Source: Mageeibacillus sp. UBA4314 (GTDB lineage Bacteria; Bacillota; Clostridia; Saccharofermentanales; Saccharofermentanaceae). From it: a DNA stretch of 58,434 nt. The notes beneath the pieces are model-generated. The model ran no database searches. It was not told the DNA's origin and saw only the letters and a list, made by a program, of their open reading frames with translations. Position numbers and translations under genes: made by a program. The DNA lies in NCBI GenBank assembly GCA_002394605.1, contig DGUI01000013.1, positions 1 through 58,434 of the forward strand, written 5' to 3'. Each line of letters starts with the position of its first letter. Positions within the stretch are counted from its first letter, which is position 1. This document shows, one piece after another, positions 7,988 to 15,521 of this stretch.

Positions 7988-9520
7988 ATAGCCGGCATCA
8001 TCCCATGACCTGTCATCTTCGGTAAAGCCCTTGGATGATCTTATCTTCACAACGAGCTTGACGATCAGGCCTGACATGATGCTCAGTATGATGATGCACC
8101 AGCCGAAGACGATGTTGGCCCACAGCGGGTAACCGTCAGCAGCTCCATAGATGCCGCCGCTCTTCAAGAGGGTGATGATGTTCCATATGATAAGTCCGAT
8201 AAGAACGGCAGGTGATATGATCCTGATGGAAGGGATGAACCACCATGACGGAGCCTTGAACTTTCCGGTGTTGCGGTTGATCTCATCGAGGATCTTCGTG
8301 GTCTTGAAGAACCATCCTGCCGTGATCATCTCAGCTACGCCCGTCATGATCAGAGTGTAGCTGTTGATAAAGTAGTCAACGGTGTCAAGTATGGCAACGC
8401 CTGCTCCCGTAACGAATATAAGGCTTGCGATACCTTCGTTGATGCAGAGCGCCAGAGTCGTCTTCTTCTTGTTCAGATGGAACTTGTCCGATATCGCAGT
8501 CGATGCGCCTTCGACCATTGAGAAGAGCGAATCGATCGCCAGAGTGATCAGGCAGAAGTAGAATATGAACGCGAAGATCATGTTGAAGACACTGCTGTCT
8601 GAGATCTTGACTATAGCCTGCGGATAGATGATAAATGCGGTCGAGATGCCTGATGCGGACATGTCGCCCAGCATTCCCGTTCCTGCCATCGTGGTGAACA
8701 TGACTATTCCCGCCAGCAGGCTTATGAACATATCTGCGAAAGCGATGATGACCGTATCTGTGACGACATTCGAGTCGCTGCTGAGGAACGACCCGTACGC
8801 GAACATGACAGCCATGGAAGTCGACAGTGAATAGAAGACCTGGCCGATCGCATCAACCCAGAGGTTTGAATCAGCAAGCGCCGTCCAGTCGGGGATGAAC
8901 AGCTTGGCAAAACCCTCCATAGCCCCCGGCATCATAAGTCCCCTGAAAGCCATTATGACGAGGCAGATGACGGGAAGTGACACCGTGAACTTTACGACCT
9001 TGCCGACTGTTGTCGTACCGTTGCGTATGCAAACGTAGCACAGCACCCAGGCCAGGATGAGGCATCCGAACACGGGCCATGAGATGATGTCAAAACCCGA
9101 GAAATCTCCTGTTGCCTTGACCGTGTCAAGCCATAGTGTGCTGGCGGCTTCTGTATTTCCCGTAAGCCCCATGAACTTATAGCTCATGAAGAACATCATT
9201 ATGATCCACGCGAAAACAGCCGCGTAATATATCGAGACGAAGATGCTGTTGGACACGGCTATCCAGCCGATCCCCTCAGATCCTTTCCTGAGCGTGCGCA
9301 TGGAGCCCGGAGCGCCGAGCCTCGTGTGCCTTGCAACTGATATCTCCATCATAAGAAGGGGGATACCTATGATGATCATGGCGATGAAATAGACAAATAT
9401 GAAAGCTCCGCCGCCGTATTTGGCGGCCAGTCCCGGAAATCTCCAGGCATTACCAAGTCCTACTGCCGATCCTATCGCCGCAAGGATAAAGGCAGATCTG
9501 GACGACCATTTCTCACGCAA
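7982..9520 (-). CDS. Sodium:neurotransmitter symporter (NSS/SNF) family transporter
   Basis: Polytopic inner-membrane transporter of 512 residues with about 11-12 hydrophobic helices. The family hallmark AIGSAVGLGNAWRFPG in TM1, which lines the Na+ and amino-acid site in LeuT-type proteins, is present near residues 15-30. It probably imports an amino acid with Na+; the substrate cannot be deduced. Translation starts at a TTG (9520) preceded by GAGGGGGTG. That same stretch can pair with CCTC ahead of six Ts, so the ribosome binding site sits in a weak hairpin. Confidence 0.93.
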   Translation of the reverse strand: MREKWSSRSAFILAAIGSAVGLGNAWRFPGLAAKYGGGAFIFVYFIAMIIIGIPLLMMEISVARHTRLGAPGSMRTLRKGSEGIGWIAVSNSIFVSIYYAAVFAWIIMMFFMSYKFMGLTGNTEAASTLWLDTVKATGDFSGFDIISWPVFGCLILAWVLCYVCIRNGTTTVGKVVKFTVSLPVICLVIMAFRGLMMPGAMEGFAKLFIPDWTALADSNLWVDAIGQVFYSLSTSMAVMFAYGSFLSSDSNVVTDTVIIAFADMFISLLAGIVMFTTMAGTGMLGDMSASGISTAFIIYPQAIVKISDSSVFNMIFAFIFYFCLITLAIDSLFSMVEGASTAISDKFHLNKKKTTLALCINEGIASLIFVTGAGVAILDTVDYFINSYTLIMTGVAEMITAGWFFKTTKILDEINRNTGKFKAPSWWFIPSIRIISPAVLIGLIIWNIITLLKSGGIYGAADGYPLWANIVFGWCIIILSIMSGLIVKLVVKIRSSKGFTEDDRSWDDAGYS

Positions 9521-9682
9521 AAAAGAGGCACCCCCTCGTAATATCCTGTTTTATATGTAATGATAGCACGGACTTGCCGCGATTTATAAATAATTTATAA
9601 AATAATCCGTTAACGGGTTCCTTTTTGGCGCCTTATGCGGTTATAATCAAGACAATATGGGTAGAGGGGAAGGTTTAAAGCG

Positions 9683-10849
9683 TTGTATTATGCCAGTATT
9701 GGAATAATAGCATTGATAGTTCACGTTATCGTTAATTTTGAAGCGCTGCGTATAGTAGACGTACCGGGCGAGAATCTGATCCGTTCCAGATACCGCAATT
9801 ATCTGTATGCATTGATCGCATTTTACATTGCGGATGCATTTTGGGGATTCTTCTATGAAGAGCGGTGGCTGATACCCACATACATCGATACATGCATGTT
9901 CTTCTTCACTATGGTATTGTCTGTCCTCTTCTGGACGAGGGCCGTTGTAGCTTTTACCGGCAGCAAGAGCATAGTCGCCAGGATCCTTATCGGAGGCGGA
10001 TGGTTTATCTTCACTTTCGAGGTGCTGGTGCTCGTGATCAATATCTTCACGCCGTTCGTATTCTCGTTTGCGGAAGACAATGTATACCTGCCTCTTCCCG
10101 GAAGATACATTACCCTTTACATGCAGATGGCGCTCTTCTTTTCCACGTCATTATATGCTTTCTATTCAGCGATCAAGGTCAAGGGCACGGGGAGATATCA
10201 TCATATAATGGTCGCTCTGTCCGGTGTCATAATGACAGCTTTCATCACTCTTCAGATGTGGTCGCCTGAGATGCCGTTATATTCACTGGGATGCATGTTC
10301 GGAACGTGCGTTATCCACTCTTTCGTGTACAGGGAGAGGAAGGTGGAGCACGATCACGAGATGAAGGCTGCCAACAGGAAGGCGTACAGGGACGGGCTTA
10401 CGGGAGTCAAGAACAAGCTGGCATATCTCGAGGCCTTAGAAGACCTGGAGACATCCGTGGAGGATGGTTCACTCACGGAATATGGCGTTGTGGTATTCGA
10501 CCTCAATGATCTCAAGACCATCAACGATACAATGGGACATGAGACAGGCGATGAATACATCAAGAGCGCTTGCATGCTCATATGCCACCAGTTCAGGCAT
10601 AGTCCCGTGTTCAGGATCGGCGGTGACGAATTTGTAGCCATCCTCAGGGGCGGCGACTATGAGATCAGGGAGCAGCTCGAGATCGAGTTCAGAGAGAAGA
10701 TCGACGATAATCAGAAGAACGGTTCTGTCGTTGTATCGAGCGGACTTGCGGTCTATATCCCCGGGCAGGACAGCAATTACAATGATGTCTTCAAGCGCGC
10801 GGATGAACTCATGTACGAGCGCAAGCAGGCGCTTAAATCAGCCTTATGA
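9683..10849 (+). CDS. Multi-TM diguanylate cyclase
   Basis: Diguanylate cyclase of 388 residues. The N-terminal half contains about six to seven hydrophobic helices with short loops and no recognisable sensor fold; the C-terminal half is a complete GGDEF domain (GVKNKLAY, NDTMGHETGDE, RIGGDEFVAI). As in the other cyclase of this window, no RxxD inhibition site precedes GGDEF (RHSP is present instead). The start is a TTG at 9683, preceded at about ten bases by GGAAGG. A TATAAT lies at 9642-9647. The stop overlaps the next gene's ATG (ATGA), so the methyltransferase is translationally coupled. Confidence 0.88.
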   Translation: MYYASIGIIALIVHVIVNFEALRIVDVPGENLIRSRYRNYLYALIAFYIADAFWGFFYEERWLIPTYIDTCMFFFTMVLSVLFWTRAVVAFTGSKSIVARILIGGGWFIFTFEVLVLVINIFTPFVFSFAEDNVYLPLPGRYITLYMQMALFFSTSLYAFYSAIKVKGTGRYHHIMVALSGVIMTAFITLQMWSPEMPLYSLGCMFGTCVIHSFVYRERKVEHDHEMKAANRKAYRDGLTGVKNKLAYLEALEDLETSVEDGSLTEYGVVVFDLNDLKTINDTMGHETGDEYIKSACMLICHQFRHSPVFRIGGDEFVAILRGGDYEIREQLEIEFREKIDDNQKNGSVVVSSGLAVYIPGQDSNYNDVFKRADELMYERKQALKSAL

Positions 10850-11691
10850 ACCTGATCAGGATCGATGACATAAACGCCCCGGAATTGGATATCTTCGCGA
10901 GGGTGACGGAGCCCCAGCTGAGAAGTTACTACGAGACAGGTCCGGGATTGTTCCTTGCAGAGACCGGCAATGTGATAATAAGTGCCCTCGAGGCAGGCTA
11001 TGAGCCCTTATCGATGCTAGTGGAGACCAACAGACTGGAACTTGAGGCTGTACCGGTATTCGATGCCGTGGAGAGGTGCTGCGGCAGGGAGATAATGGAT
11101 ACTCTTCCCGTGTATGTGGCAGATCAGGAAGTCATGATCAATATTACAGGATATCATCTTGTGCGCGGTCTGTGGATGGCTTTCAGGAGGAAAGAAGAAC
11201 TCACGATCGAACAGTTATGCACAGGAAAAAGGCGCATCGCTGTCCTGATGGATGTGGTCAATCCCGCTAATGTCGGCGCGATCATAAGGTCTGCGGCCGC
11301 GCTCGGGATGGACGGCGTCCTTCTGACTCACGTCACGGTCGATCCGCTGACCAGGCGCGCCGCGAGGGTGAGCATGGGCACAGTATTCCAGATCCCCTGG
11401 GCAAGGGCCACGCGCTGCGATCCGGAAGGCAAAGTGCTGATAGATGTCCTTCATTCTTACGGGTTTACAACGGTCGCCATGGCTTTGACAGAAGATTCCA
11501 CAAGCGTTGACAACGATGAGATAAGGTCCAATGAGAAGCTTGCCGTGATACTCGGTACTGAAGGCACGGGACTTCCTGATGAGGTGATATCAGCAAGTGA
11601 TTACCGCGTAATGATACCAATGCATCACGGGGTGGATTCGCTGAATGTCGCTGCAGCGAGCGCCATCAGTTTCTGGGAATTGCTCAAGTAG
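10846..11691 (+). CDS. SpoU/TrmH-family RNA 2'-O-ribose methyltransferase
   Basis: SPOUT-class methyltransferase of 281 residues that would transfer methyl from SAM to a ribose 2'-OH in rRNA or tRNA. The three SpoU motifs are visible: NPANVGAIIRSAAALGMDGV, then LAVILGTEGTGLPDEV, then VMIPMHHGVDSLNVAAA. The roughly 110-residue N-terminal part resembles the substrate-binding domain of RlmB/TsnR-type members. The target nucleotide cannot be assigned. It overlaps the upstream cyclase by four bases, an unusual partner. Confidence 0.88.
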   Translation: MNLIRIDDINAPELDIFARVTEPQLRSYYETGPGLFLAETGNVIISALEAGYEPLSMLVETNRLELEAVPVFDAVERCCGREIMDTLPVYVADQEVMINITGYHLVRGLWMAFRRKEELTIEQLCTGKRRIAVLMDVVNPANVGAIIRSAAALGMDGVLLTHVTVDPLTRRAARVSMGTVFQIPWARATRCDPEGKVLIDVLHSYGFTTVAMALTEDSTSVDNDEIRSNEKLAVILGTEGTGLPDEVISASDYRVMIPMHHGVDSLNVAAASAISFWELLK

Positions 11692-11693
11692 TA

Positions 11694-11702
11694 TGATATA
11701 GT
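11694..11702 (+). promoter_or_regulatory. Extended -10-like sequence for the Cys-pair lipoprotein
   Basis: TGATATAGT lies 25 bases before the lipoprotein start and three bases after the methyltransferase stop. It fits the extended -10 pattern TGNTATAAT seen at several places in this window, with one mismatch. No good -35 is visible. Confidence 0.35.
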
Positions 11703-11727
11703 AAGATCGTTAGGGGAGGGTTAGGTT

Positions 11728-12330
11728 ATGAGAAGTACGAAGATCGTAAGTATCTTGTTGGCAGCATTATTTGTTTTCTCTTTTGCCGGCTGCAGTTCCA
11801 AAAAGAAGTGCGCCTCATGCGGCAAGACCGAGGATGAAGTGGAACTGTTCCTGTTAGATCCTAAGGTCTATCCCAATTCCGAAGACGCAGGAAATTACTA
11901 CTGTTCTGTCTGCTACAGGATTGCTGTTAGCAGGATCGAGGTTCCGGAGATCGCTGATGCCATATCTGACCAGGAGAAGTCACAAAGCGATGAAGCAGCA
12001 CTGAAGGAGATGGTTGCCAAGTTCTTCGATGCCTTCGATAAGGGCGACTATGAACAGATGAAGCCTGATTGTTCCCTGAACTGCATAAGCAATTGCTTCC
12101 GTGATGGCGGAGTGTTCGGCATGAAGAGGGCAAAGGTCACGGAATACGGACCCGGTGAGTTCTATGAGACCAACCAGGGTGTTCATATGTATAAGATCAA
12201 GGTTACTGTCGATATGGAACCGCTGGAAGGTTCATCACTTGCCGGACAGAACAGCACCTCATTCTATGTGTTACTCCTTCAGAACGTGGGCGGCAAATGG
12301 ATCATCCACGATCTCAAGACAGAAGTCTGA
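11728..12330 (+). CDS. Lipoprotein with N-terminal double CxxC
   Basis: Predicted lipoprotein of 200 residues with lipobox FAGC; the ATG follows GGGGAGGG. Directly after the anchor, CASCG and, about 40 residues on, CSVCY form two CxxC pairs typical of a zinc ribbon or a redox-active pair, which is uncommon on an extracytoplasmic protein. The C-terminal half (about residues 90-200) has an NTF2/DUF4878-like pattern: a helix ending in AKFFDAFDKGDYEQM, then strands, ending in GGKWIIHDLKTE. The role is unknown. The gene ends three bases from the convergent DUF5348-like gene. Confidence 0.7.
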   Translation: MRSTKIVSILLAALFVFSFAGCSSKKKCASCGKTEDEVELFLLDPKVYPNSEDAGNYYCSVCYRIAVSRIEVPEIADAISDQEKSQSDEAALKEMVAKFFDAFDKGDYEQMKPDCSLNCISNCFRDGGVFGMKRAKVTEYGPGEFYETNQGVHMYKIKVTVDMEPLEGSSLAGQNSTSFYVLLLQNVGGKWIIHDLKTEV

Positions 12331-12333
12331 CAG

Positions 12334-12780
12334 TTATAAGTGCTGTTTGATCCTGGCAGGGATCCCTTCGAGTTCGAGGTTGCGGTTTCCGGTAAAATAG
12401 TACTTGTCGCCATTGTGGTCGATCTTGCCTGCGTGCCAGTATTCGATCCCGTATATGTCGCGTTTATCTTTGTAGTAAAGCTCCACGCTCCTGCCGCATG
12501 CAAGCTCCTCATTCTCGAGCCAGAACCTGCCGTTTCCGCCGCGGCGTAATTTGCCCGTGATCACTACATCTGCATTAAGGCGTTTGACCTGGTAGTAAGC
12601 TTCCTCCAGCTCTTTGCAGAAATGCTCCAGCTGTTCCTGGACATATAAAGTCTCGGCATTCGGTATGAGATCCGGGATCTGGACCTGTTCCTGATCCAGG
12701 TACTGCGTATCCTTGAAAAACTTCTCTATCTGTGTCTGCAGAGCTGCGGCTGATCTCAGCCATTGTTCGTACTTGATCAT
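12334..12780 (-). CDS. DUF5348-like small protein
   Basis: Cytoplasmic protein of about 148 residues. The first 80 residues are amphipathic and helical and probably form a coiled coil (LRSAAALQTQIEKFF and following). The last 65 residues form a beta-rich domain (GRFWLENEELACGRSVEL ... AGKIDHNGDKYYFTG ... LEGIPARI) resembling DUF5348, which often occurs near mobile elements. I chose the ATG at 12780 because AAGGAGGT lies eight bases upstream; the frame is open further but without a ribosome binding site. The assignment to DUF5348 is from memory of the pattern. Confidence 0.6.
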   Translation of the reverse strand: MIKYEQWLRSAAALQTQIEKFFKDTQYLDQEQVQIPDLIPNAETLYVQEQLEHFCKELEEAYYQVKRLNADVVITGKLRRGGNGRFWLENEELACGRSVELYYKDKRDIYGIEYWHAGKIDHNGDKYYFTGNRNLELEGIPARIKQHL

Positions 12781-12950
12781 AGGGCGTACCTCCTTCGTAC
12801 CGCGCATAAACGAACCTGTCACTTCTAATCTTATCGCATTTATCGTTTTTTTAGATTACAAATATCAGCTATTTTTTGCCGTGGGGATGTTGCGCAGGTG
12901 AATGAAGTTGACCGTGACATGACTGCCAGCATATCAAGGATTAAGGTCTT

Positions 12951-12959
12951 TGATATAAT
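12951..12959 (+). promoter_or_regulatory. Extended -10 directly abutting the DUF4298 start
   Basis: TGATATAAT ends seven bases before the ATG at 12966, so transcription would start at about that codon. No Shine-Dalgarno sequence lies between. This arrangement predicts a leaderless mRNA. Confidence 0.5.
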
Positions 12960-12965
12960 GTGCGT

Positions 12966-13247
12966 ATGGATGCAGAGAAAGTAAATGAAGCAGTTGAGCG
13001 CATAAGCGCGATGGAAGAGCGCCTTGATAAGGCGCTTACTGTGATCTCTAACCTCGAGAAAGCCACCTGCGCGTATGAGGAATATCAGTCCGAGATCAAG
13101 ATCCTGGAAGATTATTATACAAGCCGGCAGTGGAAAGAAGACCTGGAACTTGACAGGTTGGGGATGCTCCCGCCCGAGCTGAAGCGCGGCGTCCTGTCTG
13201 AAGACGGCATCTATAACATGCTCGAAAGGAACAGCGAACTTCAGTAG
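12966..13247 (+). CDS. DUF4298 family protein
   Basis: Cytoplasmic, largely alpha-helical protein of about 93 residues. It begins with a coiled-coil-like helix (VNEAVERISAMEERLDKAL) and ends with the family signature of a YY...W..DLELD segment, then LPPELKRGVLSEDGIYNML. Function of the family is unknown. The ATG at 12966 (or a GTG at 12960) has no ribosome binding site but lies at the expected transcript 5' end. The final seven bases overlap the convergent protease gene. Confidence 0.8.
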   Translation: MDAEKVNEAVERISAMEERLDKALTVISNLEKATCAYEEYQSEIKILEDYYTSRQWKEDLELDRLGMLPPELKRGVLSEDGIYNMLERNSELQ

Positions 13248-14068
13248 ATGACTACAGCGAACTGGCGCGCATTGTAGATCGGTTCAAATATCTCAGCTGA
13301 GATCCTGTATTCGCCAAGGTGGCCGGCCGCACAGTCATTGATGATGAAAGAATTATCCCCGTAAGCACCGACGACGCACAGGCAGTGGTTGTTCTCGACC
13401 TCGCCCTTCTCCGTCCTGCTCCATTCATAGTGCTTCCACTCAGGCGCCTTCCAGCTGCCGGTCACATAGACCAGCACGACATGACCTGCCTGAAGCTCCT
13501 TTATGAGCTGTGCAGGCGACGCCCCCGAAATGTCCCTGGCACCGCCGTACCTGCTTGCCCACTCCGCAAGCGCCTTGGGGTAGATCGAAGTGCGCTTGCC
13601 CTCATTCGTGCCCTCATGTCCGATGCACGGATTACCCATGTATCCGTCGTAAGGCGTATCGCCCTTCGGCATGGTATCCATGAAATCATGAAGCGACATG
13701 TAATTAATGTATCCCTTGCCGCTAAGCGCCATGTAGAGCGACACGCCCTCGCACCCCAAAGGATACCCTTCCTTCTTCTGGTTGTAGGTGGGGATCTTCG
13801 TATATGCTATGATCTCATCCTTCTTGGCAGGCAACGGAGTCAGGAGATTCGCATCCCCCGGGTCGTAGCCCATATCCGCCTTAACACTCAATGGCTTGTC
13901 ATCCCCCTTCAGATCTGACTTCCCCCAAACAAACAGCGAGTCGCGGTAGAACATAAATATATCAATGCTGTTTATGATAACGGCAACACAGGCTGCCGCC
14001 GCCAGTATGCCGATCAAGGCAAACCGTATCTTATCCTTTTTGCTGTGTTTTTTCTGCTTTAGCTTCAT
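13241..14068 (-). CDS. Membrane-anchored C39-like cysteine protease
   Basis: Protein of 275 residues with a basic N-terminus, one TM helix (about residues 15-36) and an extracytoplasmic papain-like domain of the peptidase C39-like type. The proposed triad is Cys106 (YPLGCEGVSL), His228 (ENNHCLCVVGAY) and Asp245 (IINDCAAG). Unlike true C39 bacteriocin peptidases it is not fused to an ABC exporter. It probably cleaves or remodels surface proteins or peptides; the substrate is unknown. No Shine-Dalgarno precedes the ATG at 14068; a TACAAT lies about ten bases upstream on the coding strand, so the transcript may be nearly leaderless. Confidence 0.8.
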   Translation of the reverse strand: MKLKQKKHSKKDKIRFALIGILAAAACVAVIINSIDIFMFYRDSLFVWGKSDLKGDDKPLSVKADMGYDPGDANLLTPLPAKKDEIIAYTKIPTYNQKKEGYPLGCEGVSLYMALSGKGYINYMSLHDFMDTMPKGDTPYDGYMGNPCIGHEGTNEGKRTSIYPKALAEWASRYGGARDISGASPAQLIKELQAGHVVLVYVTGSWKAPEWKHYEWSRTEKGEVENNHCLCVVGAYGDNSFIINDCAAGHLGEYRISAEIFEPIYNARQFAVVIY

Positions 14069-14116
14069 AATGCATTACATTGTATATTATTTTGGTGATT
14101 TTTGCTCATGAAAAAT

Positions 14117-14135
14117 GAGGGAGGGGGAGGGGTGG
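14117..14135 (+). other. G-rich tract, possible G-quadruplex
   Basis: Between the protease start and repeat locus 2, the plus strand carries G-runs of 3, 5, 4 and 2 separated by single A or T bases. It could form a two-layer, perhaps three-layer, quadruplex. On the minus strand, the coding strand of the protease gene, it is C-rich and lies about 50 bases before the start codon. Confidence 0.45.
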
Positions 14136-14235
14136 CTTGTTACATTACATTCCATTCCTGTTATGACACCCGGGACACCTTTGCGTTAGTGCAGTAATGA
14201 CCGGAATCCTGTGGATCTGACAGATCATGTGACAA

Positions 14236-14391
14236 TAGTCTGACTATTCAGACAAACGTTCAGACTGGAGGCGGTTAGTCTGAGGACTAGTCTGACTATT
14301 CAGACAAACGTTCAGACTGGAGGCGGTTAGTCTGAGGACTAGTCTGACTATTCAGACAAACGTTCAGACTAGAGGCTGTTAGTCTGAGTGC
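14236..14391. repeat. 52-bp tandem array, three copies, within element A
   Basis: Units of 52 bp start at 14236, 14288 and 14340. The first two are identical and the third differs at four positions. Each unit contains two AGTCTGA and two TCAGAC(T/A) sites in inverted orientation, so it can fold into alternative hairpins. The third copy matches the single degenerate copy in element B best (both have AGAGGCTGTTAGTCTGAG), which suggests that the first two arose by later expansion. Confidence 0.93.
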
Positions 14392-14497
14392 TTGTCTGAG
14401 CCAGATGCCATATGCCTTACAGTTAGTGCGACTGACAATGCCGGATGACACCCGGGACACCTTTGATCCGGTAAGGAATCATGGAGTTGGTCAGCTC

Positions 14498-14599
14498 ATT
14501 CTATAGATCACTCTATGTTTTTTCATTACATAGAGCGTTACATAGAATATTCTATAAACCACTCTATGTATTTGCATTACATAGAGCAATTCATAGAAT
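14498..14599. repeat. Two adjacent 51-nt self-complementary units, element A
   Basis: Units at 14498-14548 and 14549-14599 each have outer arms ATTCTAT/ATAGAAT and inner arms CTCTATGT/ACATAGAG, giving two nested or cruciform stems per unit. Their junction forms the palindrome ATAGAATATTCTAT. The same pair occurs at 27408-27509. All arm positions are identical between the two loci, while spacers and loops have diverged. Confidence 0.9.
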
Positions 14600-14703
14600 G
14601 GATCGTCCGGTAGCCTTAAACCAACCCAAATCTGACACCCGGGACACCCTCGCATCTCACATGCCACCCTCACATTTTCACATGCCACCCCCGCCACACA
14701 AAA

Positions 14704-14729
14704 AGAACCGCCTCTCACGAGGCGGTTCT
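14704..14729 (-). terminator. Intrinsic terminator of the Thr/Pro-rich anchored protein gene
   Basis: An 11-bp perfect stem (AGAACCGCCTC with GAGGCGGTTCT) and a four-base loop are followed on the minus strand by TTTTT. It lies about 25 bases after the stop of the minus-strand gene ending at 14755. Confidence 0.9.
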
Positions 14730-14754
14730 CATCAATTATCTAATCTTATCTTCG

Positions 14755-15255
14755 TCAGAGTTCGTCAGCCGGAACGAAAGGCAGCTCGATCGGCGCGTTC
14801 GTTGCAGGCGACTTTGTAGGATCTGCCGGCTTGGAAGTCGGCTTGGAAGGAGCCTTTGTAGGAGCCTTTGTAGGCGTCTTCGTAGGAGTCTTGCTGCTCT
14901 CCTTGGTAGGTTCGGTAATGATCACTTCGCCTCCGTCAGTAGCAGGTCCGGGTGCGGGAGCCACTGTCTGAGCAGTTGTCGTTGTAGTCGTGCCGTCATC
15001 AGGATCTCCCCAGGGCATCGTTGTTGTCGTTGCGTTAGGATCAAATGTGATGTTGCCGGTCTCATCCGTGATGATCGTGATGTCCGTAGCTGCTGAACCG
15101 TCTGATGAGCTCATTCCCGTATCAGATACTGTTGTCGTGTCAGGGAGAAGATCGTCAGCTTTGTTGCAGGATCTGATGAGCAGTACTGTAACGAGTGCTG
15201 CGATCAGTACGCCTAAGATGATCGATGTGATTATGATAGGTCTCTTGTCGTCCAT
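14755..15255 (-). CDS. Membrane-anchored Thr/Ser/Pro-rich protein with TPTK repeats
   Basis: Protein of about 166 residues: a short cytoplasmic DDKRP, one TM helix (about residues 7-28), then a low-complexity extracytoplasmic tail. The tail has Thr clusters (TTTT), an Asp/Gly-rich part and a C-terminal block of tandem PTK/PSK repeats (TPTKTPTKAPTKAPSKPTSK). Such stalks usually span or bind the cell wall and may be glycosylated. There is no globular domain. The ATG at 15255 is chosen because AAAGGAGAC precedes it. A terminator follows the gene and an extended -10 lies about 48 bases upstream. Confidence 0.7.
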   Translation of the reverse strand: MDDKRPIIITSIILGVLIAALVTVLLIRSCNKADDLLPDTTTVSDTGMSSSDGSAATDITIITDETGNITFDPNATTTTMPWGDPDDGTTTTTTAQTVAPAPGPATDGGEVIITEPTKESSKTPTKTPTKAPTKAPSKPTSKPADPTKSPATNAPIELPFVPADEL

Positions 15256-15302
15256 AATGATGTCTCCTTTGGTTTGCACACAATTCTTGTATTCCTGAGG
15301 AG

Positions 15303-15311
15303 ATTATATCA
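15303..15311 (-). promoter_or_regulatory. Extended -10 for the Thr/Pro-rich anchored protein
   Basis: TGATATAAT on the minus strand, about 48 bases upstream of the start at 15255. No good -35 is seen at 16-18 bases. Confidence 0.5.
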
Positions 15312-15521
15312 CTTTTGAAATACGCGCATATGAATAAAGTGACAATATAATGTAACGCAGGTAAGTCCTTTTTTATGCATGATATTATTATATACCCCCT
15401 CCGCGAAAACTTCACAAACCCTCTCCCAAAACACCGTCTCTGTACCATTAATGACACATGCCCCATGATATCATTAGGACAACAAAGACAGGTGAACGCT
15501 AATTAAAGGAGGCTTAAGACC

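Larger units (their letters stand above)
14164..14648 (+). repeat. Composite intergenic repeat element, copy A (repeat locus 2)
   Basis: A 485-bp non-coding element bounded and divided by three exact copies of TGACACCCGGGACACC (14164, 14446 and 14633). Between the first two lie a unique segment and a 52-bp array; between the last two lies a pair of 51-nt hairpin units. A second copy of the element occupies 27179-27558 in the same orientation, and the distance from the second to the third motif is 187 bases in both. The element fills most of the 686-bp gene-free stretch 14069-14754. No transposase or obvious target-site duplication is visible. An open frame through its right half is discussed under the rejected items. 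Confidence 0.9.

Noticed and set aside
9521..9537. Terminator-like hairpin before the symporter gene (GAGG...CCTC then T-run)
   Set aside because: The stem is only four to five pairs and contains the ribosome binding site; more likely a by-product of the GGGGG tract.
12334..12780. Part of a mobile element because of the DUF5348-like domain
   Set aside because: No integrase, relaxase or repeat boundaries surround it.
14481..14819. Protein gene in repeat element A, with a similar frame at 27391-27744
   Set aside because: The two frames share about 55 residues with a 17-residue internal repeat (FYKPLYVFALHRAIHRM), but this follows from the 51-nt unit being divisible by three. Substitutions are mainly non-synonymous while hairpin arms are constant, and the frames diverge completely beyond the element.
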